Origin: a virus
DNA length: 20,386 nt
Reading direction: 5' to 3' (one strand)
IMG/VR virus record: IMGVR_UViG_3300020185_000323
Location: 1-20,386 of that record
Notes under the pieces: model-generated
Database searches by the model: none
What the model was told of the DNA's origin: nothing
What the model saw: the letters and a program-made list of their open reading frames with translations, nothing else
Shown: one piece after another, positions 15,171 through 20,386 of the stretch
Layout: every line of letters begins with the position of its first letter
How positions within the stretch are numbered: position 1 is the first letter of the stretch
Program-made: the position numbers and the translations under genes

Positions 15171-18100
15171 TTAACATTTTTTTATTTGTTTCATGACAGT
15201 TGCTTTTTTCTCGGCACTGTAAGCATTAAATTCGTCTTCAGTAACAAAGTTATCTTTTCTTTTTGATTCATCTAAAGTATTAAGAATATCTAAAAATTTG
15301 TTATAAGAAGCAGCTTCTAATTTACTAGCATTTTCAGTAAGGCTAGAATCAATACTTGCTAAACCTGCTAATGGATTTTTAACCTCACTAGTTTGTTGTG
15401 TTGATTTAGAAAAATTAAATCCTATTGATTCAAGTACTTTTTTACTTGCTTCTTCTTTTGAGTATTTTGCTATATCTTGGTGCAAAGCGTTTAATATTTC
15501 GCCTTTAGTTCCCGCAAGTCTATTATAAAATCCAGACAAAGGAAACAGCAACTTAGATTTATTATCTATTACGCTCCATCCCCCTTTATCTTTATACACA
15601 AACAAATCAGTATCAGGCTGATTATCTATAAGAATAGATGTTCCTTTAACCTCTTCTTTATTAGCTAAAGTAAAAGTTTCTAACTTACCTTTTTTAAAGC
15701 TCAAATCTTTTTCTTTAATTTCTTCAACCTCACTAGTTTGTTGTTCAGCCTGATCTTTATTTTTAATACTAGGCACAATTACAGGAACAGTAGTATTTTG
15801 AATTTCTTCTTGCTGCATTAAAGCTATTGCTTCTTCTTCTGACATTTGAGAAGATTTTAAATGATTTGCTACAGATTTTTTTTCGATTTTAGGAGCAAGA
15901 GCTAAAGCAGTGTTTTCTATATCTTCTGAAAAATTAAATTCTAAAGAAATATTATCTAATCCTAAATTACTTACTGGAGAATATGTCCAAGTGTCTAAAC
16001 CTGTTTTACCATCAAAAGCATTAGGATTTTGTAATCCTTTAGTAATAGAATTAAAATCTAACTTATAAATATCTACTTTATAAGGATCAGGAATTTTATT
16101 TCCAAATTCTGAATATCGAGCTTTTCTAAATACTTTTATATATTCTACAGGTAATCCATTATTATGTTTAGTAACTAAATCTGAATTTTTTCTTCTATTA
16201 ATTATTAAATTACCGTTACTAGTTTTAACTGCTCCTTCTGCGCTTTCATAAGCAGTTAAAGTTTCTAATCTATCTTTTTCTGCCTCACTTAAAGGTAAGA
16301 CTTGTTCTTCTGTAATAACTTGTTTTTTAACCTTAACACTTTTTACAAATCCTTCTTTAGATGCAAAATTTCTATAAAACTGATCATAAAATCTTTTAGC
16401 AAATTTACTTTGACCCCCTTTAAATTTTTCAGAAAAAAGTGCTTGTTGTAAAAATTGATTAAAAGTATTTCCTCTACTATCTACTATATTATTTTTTACT
16501 TGGTAAGCATCTGTATAAAATTTAACAGGGATTAGATTACTAAATGATTTAGCTCCATAACCTAGACCACTAGCAAAATAAGTATACTTAATCATATCAA
16601 GAGCAAAGTTTTTTATTTCAGAATTAGAATCTAGTAACATTCTTTCCCAAGTCTGTCTAACAAAGTAATGATCTATAGAATTTTTTCCTGTATTGTAATA
16701 CTCTAACCTAGGTATTAAAGAATAACTATCTGCTTCTACTATATATATTTGTTCAAATAATAATTTAAGAGGTGAATTTTCGGGTAAAGAATTTTTAAAC
16801 TTTTTAAATCTTTTAGGAAAATTAAGAATCATATCTTTATTTTCAGAATATTTAAAGAAAGGAAAAGCACTTGCTGTAAAATTCATAAACTGCATGTCTA
16901 CCATACTAACTTCTTTTTCTGAAAGAACTCCAGATCTTTTACTAGCCCCCATTTTTCTTTTAAGATGTCCTAAAGCAGAGTATACACTATCATTGTTTTC
17001 TGATTTCATAGTTTCTACTGTACCATAAGCAGGAAATATCTTATTCATTATATTAGAAGGAAGCCTAATACCGTATTCATTAAATGCAGGAATCATTATT
17101 TGTCCAGATAATCTAGGCATAAAGACTTCATCAAGTCCTTCAATCATAGAAGTTTCTAATATTTCTGCATCATTGATTAACTTTTGCTTTTCTAATAAAA
17201 CAAAATTGTTAGCAGAACTAGGCCCTACTCCTTGAGTATCTACTTTACCTGCTTGGACTCCTCTAGAAAGTTCTAAAGCTATTTCTTTTTGAGTTATAAA
17301 TAAAGACACTGCTTTCATCTGTAAATAAAGATGCCTAAAAGAGTCAGTAGGAAATATATTATCTTCTAATAATTCAGTAGTTAAAGGAAGTTCTTCTAAC
17401 TCTTGTAGAACACTGTCACTTAAATTTTCTTCTTTAAACTTTTCTGCAATTTTACTTCTTAATTCTTTTCTAAAAGCACTAATCTGTTTTTCTTCACTCA
17501 TAGACCCCTGCTCGTTAAAATACTTTTGAGTAAGCTTAATTATAGCAGGCTGATTTAATAAGGCATATGTAAAATCTTCTGGTATTCCTAGTCTATTTTG
17601 AAAAGCAATCACATCAATAGTAAAACTATTCATGTTAAGAGGATTTGCTACAGGAGATTTTGTATTATCTACAATAGCTGCTAAGTTAGTTGCTAAAGTT
17701 CTAGAAATTCTAATTCCATCTATCTCTGATTTATTAAGATACTGATAAAACTTACCATTAATAAAGATAGGCTCTCTTAATCTTAGATTAGTATATTGAG
17801 CTTTTGCGTGATGTGTATTATGATTTGCAAAAGGACCAATAAGTTTTTTACCATCCATATTAGCTCTAAAGAAATCTAATTGTGTAGAAGGATAATTTAA
17901 ATTTTGATCTTCTGATTTTATTTCTTCAGCTTTTGTTTTGAGTGCTTTTCCTTTAAGAGTCCTAGCTTCTTTTTTTAACCCTGCTTTAAACAATACTATT
18001 TGATTTCCTTTATCTATTAAAGGAGAAGTATCTGCAATTCTTATTATAGATTCTGCAGTATGTCTACTTCTTAATATGCTTTCTATAAGAGTTACTAATT

Positions 18101-20386
18101 GATTATTTCTAGCTCTTTTACCATTAAAATCCATAGTATTAAGAGTTCCATTTGCTATTCCCTCTTCAATCTTTTGAGATATTTCGTTAATAATTGTTAA
18201 ATTAGTTTCATCTACTAAAGAAATCTCTTCATTAAAAGGAACATAGTTTTCTTCCATAGTTGCATATAATTCATCTATGTCTGCTTGGTATGAATCTATC
18301 ATTCCTTGTTTATTACTTTTACTTTTGGCAAGTTTTAAAGATTTTATTTTTAGCGTAATTTGCTTATGCTCTTTAGAATCAAAAATATTTTTTTTACCTT
18401 CTTTAGCAGCATCTCTAGCATCTATACCTTGTCTTTTAAGTTCTAGAAGCCCTTCTATATATTCTTCAGTAAAATTAGTTTTATACAAAAATCTTTTAAA
18501 ATCTCTAAAACTAGAAAATATATTTTTAGCTAATTCGTCTAGATCTTCTTGAATTTCTGTATCATAAAACTTAATTACTTTAGGATTCCCATTTTGGTCA
18601 ATATTAAACTCTCTAGACATGAAAAATAACTTATCAATGTCAAAGTCAAACCCTGATATAGTAAGTGCTTCTGGAGGCATTATTATTACTCCTCCCATAG
18701 ATTGAGGAGTAAATCCTTTTACTCTGATAGAGAACATAGAATATTTATCTTCCGTCGGAATCCTGTTAGCTACAATGTCTAAAAGTTCAGGAGCATGTTT
18801 TTTTATAGCATCTATATCTATTTCTCCATTTTTATTAGTAGGAAATAATTTTCTAGATGTCCAGGGGATAAGTGCTTCAAAAATAATACCTCCTGTAACA
18901 GGATCTTCTATCATTTTTAACTGTTCTGAAAATCCCCAAGAAGGAGCATTTACTAATTGGCCTCCTTTAATTTTTTGTTTAGTAACTCTATTTTTAAAGA
19001 AAGAATTCATAAGAGATTCCATTTTATAAGAAATTAAAGGATGATATAACGGCAATGCTGTTCCGCTTCCATTATTTCCTAAAACTTCTTCAACAGGGGC
19101 TAAAGCTTCTAAATACTCATTACCCATCTCTCTGTTAATAATTTCTTCTTTTAATTTTGCAACTAAAAAATCATAATTAATATTTCCATCTTTATCTTGG
19201 AAATCTCTACGTACTTCTTCAAAAGATTCTTTTATATTTTGTACTACTAGATTTTGATACATTTCAACTATTTCTCTACCAGTCATAATAAAACCGTTAG
19301 TCATTTCATAGTCTTCTTCCATTTTAATATCTGCAATTACAAGGTTTCGTAACTGCGTACCAAAATTAGATCTGTCGTCAGAATAATGTTCGGGAGTTTC
19401 TTGCTGTAGTCTAAGATCTGACCAATTTAATTCTAAAAATCCTGAAGGAGTTTTTATAATGTTATCGTGAGAAAGTTTATAATTACCAGTTTTACTATCA
19501 TAAATATAATCTGCAAATTGTACTTCGCCTTTTTCATTTATACCTACTCCTAATCCTCCTACTTTAATAGCAGAATCAAAATAAAGAACATCAAATTTTG
19601 CATTAGAGCCATTCATATCTAAATAAGCAGCTGCTAATTTTGGATCTACATATTTTCCTGAAGAATCTTTTTTAAGAGCTAAAGATGGAGATAAAACTAT
19701 TTCTGCATTCTTAGCTTGAAAAGGAATTTCAATTCCTTCTAGCATATAACTACTCACATCAAAAGGTTTTTCTGGTTTTGTAGGAGAATTAATAAGCATA
19801 AAATCTTCTATACTTTCTATACCTTTTTTTATATTATCTAGTGCTTTCTTTTCTGCTTCTCCTAATCTACCTAAACCATCTAAAAATTTTCTTCTATGTT
19901 CTATACTTACAATAGTACCACCGTCAGAAAGATTATTCCCTTCGTACTTTGAAGGGTTCTTTTCTAAAGCTTCTTGACTTCTTGATCCCCACGCAATTTT
20001 AAGAGCATCTTTTTCAGAATCTGTCATAGTATCAGATTCATCTATCTTTTTATAGAAATAATCAATAAGAGTATTTCTAGTAGAAGCAATGCCGTCTTTA
20101 ATAATCATTGCTTTATACGTTCCTTCTAAAGCGGGATACATTCCTGGGCTAACTTGCTGTTTACCTCTTTTTTGTTGATCAGTTGCGTCTTTGTAAAAAG
20201 CAGCGTCTTTATTAAATAAAGAATTAAATTGACTATTATAATAAAAATGATTTAATAAATATTCTTTAAAGAAAGAAGTTTTATCTTCAATGCCTGAACC
20301 AATAACTCCTTCTGAAAATTCTATTACTCCTGTTTCTAAATTAACATTATTAATAATTCCTTTACTAATAAACTTCTTTATTTCCG
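15171..20386 (-). CDS. Giant single-chain RNA polymerase (double-psi beta-barrel type), 5'-truncated
   Basis: At least 1737 residues are visible; the frame stays open to the window edge, so the Met at 20141 is internal. Numbering from that Met, R-I-P-T at 460-463, F-S-I near 472, V-I-I-M-P-P, then F-D-F-D-I-D at 498-503 follow the beta' active-site pattern of multisubunit RNA polymerases (R-x-P-T ... S-I ... N-A-D-F-D-G-D). Asp499, 501 and 503 would hold the catalytic Mg. Upstream, K-Q-K-I-K-G-G at 388-394 may be the lysine loop of the beta-type barrel. Other stretches recalled from crAss-like polymerases are KLIGPFANHNTHHA, VDTQGVGPS, FDSAIKVG and, before Met1, AFYKDATDQQKRGKQ. In crAss-like phages such enzymes are packaged in the virion and transcribe early genes. 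Its stop is one base from the next gene. Activity is inferred, not shown. Confidence 0.85.
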   Translation of the reverse strand, partial: EIKKFISKGIINNVNLETGVIEFSEGVIGSGIEDKTSFFKEYLLNHFYYNSQFNSLFNKDAAFYKDATDQQKRGKQQVSPGMYPALEGTYKAMIIKDGIASTRNTLIDYFYKKIDESDTMTDSEKDALKIAWGSRSQEALEKNPSKYEGNNLSDGGTIVSIEHRRKFLDGLGRLGEAEKKALDNIKKGIESIEDFMLINSPTKPEKPFDVSSYMLEGIEIPFQAKNAEIVLSPSLALKKDSSGKYVDPKLAAAYLDMNGSNAKFDVLYFDSAIKVGGLGVGINEKGEVQFADYIYDSKTGNYKLSHDNIIKTPSGFLELNWSDLRLQQETPEHYSDDRSNFGTQLRNLVIADIKMEEDYEMTNGFIMTGREIVEMYQNLVVQNIKESFEEVRRDFQDKDGNINYDFLVAKLKEEIINREMGNEYLEALAPVEEVLGNNGSGTALPLYHPLISYKMESLMNSFFKNRVTKQKIKGGQLVNAPSWGFSEQLKMIEDPVTGGIIFEALIPWTSRKLFPTNKNGEIDIDAIKKHAPELLDIVANRIPTEDKYSMFSIRVKGFTPQSMGGVIIMPPEALTISGFDFDIDKLFFMSREFNIDQNGNPKVIKFYDTEIQEDLDELAKNIFSSFRDFKRFLYKTNFTEEYIEGLLELKRQGIDARDAAKEGKKNIFDSKEHKQITLKIKSLKLAKSKSNKQGMIDSYQADIDELYATMEENYVPFNEEISLVDETNLTIINEISQKIEEGIANGTLNTMDFNGKRARNNQLVTLIESILRSRHTAESIIRIADTSPLIDKGNQIVLFKAGLKKEARTLKGKALKTKAEEIKSEDQNLNYPSTQLDFFRANMDGKKLIGPFANHNTHHAKAQYTNLRLREPIFINGKFYQYLNKSEIDGIRISRTLATNLAAIVDNTKSPVANPLNMNSFTIDVIAFQNRLGIPEDFTYALLNQPAIIKLTQKYFNEQGSMSEEKQISAFRKELRSKIAEKFKEENLSDSVLQELEELPLTTELLEDNIFPTDSFRHLYLQMKAVSLFITQKEIALELSRGVQAGKVDTQGVGPSSANNFVLLEKQKLINDAEILETSMIEGLDEVFMPRLSGQIMIPAFNEYGIRLPSNIMNKIFPAYGTVETMKSENNDSVYSALGHLKRKMGASKRSGVLSEKEVSMVDMQFMNFTASAFPFFKYSENKDMILNFPKRFKKFKNSLPENSPLKLLFEQIYIVEADSYSLIPRLEYYNTGKNSIDHYFVRQTWERMLLDSNSEIKNFALDMIKYTYFASGLGYGAKSFSNLIPVKFYTDAYQVKNNIVDSRGNTFNQFLQQALFSEKFKGGQSKFAKRFYDQFYRNFASKEGFVKSVKVKKQVITEEQVLPLSEAEKDRLETLTAYESAEGAVKTSNGNLIINRRKNSDLVTKHNNGLPVEYIKVFRKARYSEFGNKIPDPYKVDIYKLDFNSITKGLQNPNAFDGKTGLDTWTYSPVSNLGLDNISLEFNFSEDIENTALALAPKIEKKSVANHLKSSQMSEEEAIALMQQEEIQNTTVPVIVPSIKNKDQAEQQTSEVEEIKEKDLSFKKGKLETFTLANKEEVKGTSILIDNQPDTDLFVYKDKGGWSVIDNKSKLLFPLSGFYNRLAGTKGEILNALHQDIAKYSKEEASKKVLESIGFNFSKSTQQTSEVKNPLAGLASIDSSLTENASKLEAASYNKFLDILNTLDESKRKDNFVTEDEFNAYSAEKKATVMKQIKKC
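15381..15399. repeat. 19-base direct repeat inside the giant gene, copy 1
   Basis: AACCTCACTAGTTTGTTGT occurs here and at 15726-15744. On the minus strand both copies encode Q-Q-T-S-E-V in the same frame, 115 codons apart. They lie in the low-complexity C-terminal region of the polymerase gene and may flank a duplicated or swapped linker. Confidence 0.8.
15726..15744. repeat. 19-base direct repeat inside the giant gene, copy 2
   Basis: Identical to 15381-15399. The segment between the copies encodes a compact-looking domain (about residues 1469-1580 from the internal Met) with the stretch LFVYKDKGGWSVIDNKSKLLFPL. Confidence 0.8.

Noticed and set aside
20139-20141. ATG as the start of the giant RNA polymerase gene
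   Set aside because: The same frame stays open for 81 more codons to the window edge and includes a conserved-looking segment (AFYKDATDQQKRGKQ), so the true start lies beyond the window.
1-20386. Reassigned stop codons (TAG or TGA read through), as known in some crAss-like phages
   Set aside because: TAA, TAG (2251, 8435, 9048) and TGA (7398) all end well-formed genes, and the giant frames are uninterrupted under the standard code.
1-20386. tRNA genes, CRISPR array, insertion sequence or integrase/attachment site
   Set aside because: No cloverleaf-like stretch, regularly spaced repeats, transposase or integrase motifs were seen; nearly all bases are in coding frames.

Overview
The window looks like a stretch of a double-stranded DNA phage infecting a Bacteroidota host, most likely a crAss-like phage or a close relative. 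It is AT-rich and very tightly packed. I see no Shine-Dalgarno sequence before any start, only A-rich leaders of the kind Bacteroidota ribosomes use. The gene set mixes replication and recombination genes with two giant virion-type open reading frames. The assignment to crAss-like phages is inference from family resemblance recalled from memory; no search was run. TAA, TAG and TGA all end genes here, so the standard code applies.

Plus strand, 1-9116: an early, replication-type block. After a 5'-truncated small protein and a candidate promoter come a Sak4/AAA_24-type P-loop ATPase, an acidic-tailed unknown protein, and a probable single-stranded DNA-binding protein ending in Asp-Asp-Trp. A strong hairpin-plus-T-run terminator follows, and only 3 bases after it a DnaG-like primase begins. 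Next come a protein joining a zincin-like HELLH domain to a VWA domain, its adjacent MoxR-like AAA+ ATPase, a 390-residue unknown, a RusA-like Holliday junction resolvase, a PDDEXK exonuclease and a phage protein of unknown function. Many of these genes overlap or sit only a few bases apart. The block ends in a cluster of three hairpins (9032-9116), the last a terminator.

Plus strand, 9128-9991: a stand-alone radical-SAM gene of the spore photoproduct lyase type. It keeps the Cx3Cx2C cluster motif and a cysteine placed like that enzyme's hydrogen donor.

Minus strand, 9988-20386: a calcineurin-like metallophosphoesterase whose 3' end overlaps the radical-SAM gene by 4 bases, then a 1404-residue protein, then a giant protein (at least 1737 residues) that runs off the right edge. 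The giant protein carries the pattern R-x-P-T ... S-I ... D-F-D-I-D, which matches the catalytic double-psi beta-barrel of multisubunit RNA polymerase beta' (N-A-D-F-D-G-D). I read it as a single-chain, probably virion-packaged, RNA polymerase. The 1404-residue neighbour, one base downstream, is its probable co-ejected partner.

Together the plus-strand block would copy, recombine and protect phage DNA, while the minus-strand pair would be made late, packaged, and used to transcribe the first genes after injection. No tRNA, CRISPR array, insertion sequence, attachment site or capsid/tail gene was recognised in the window.
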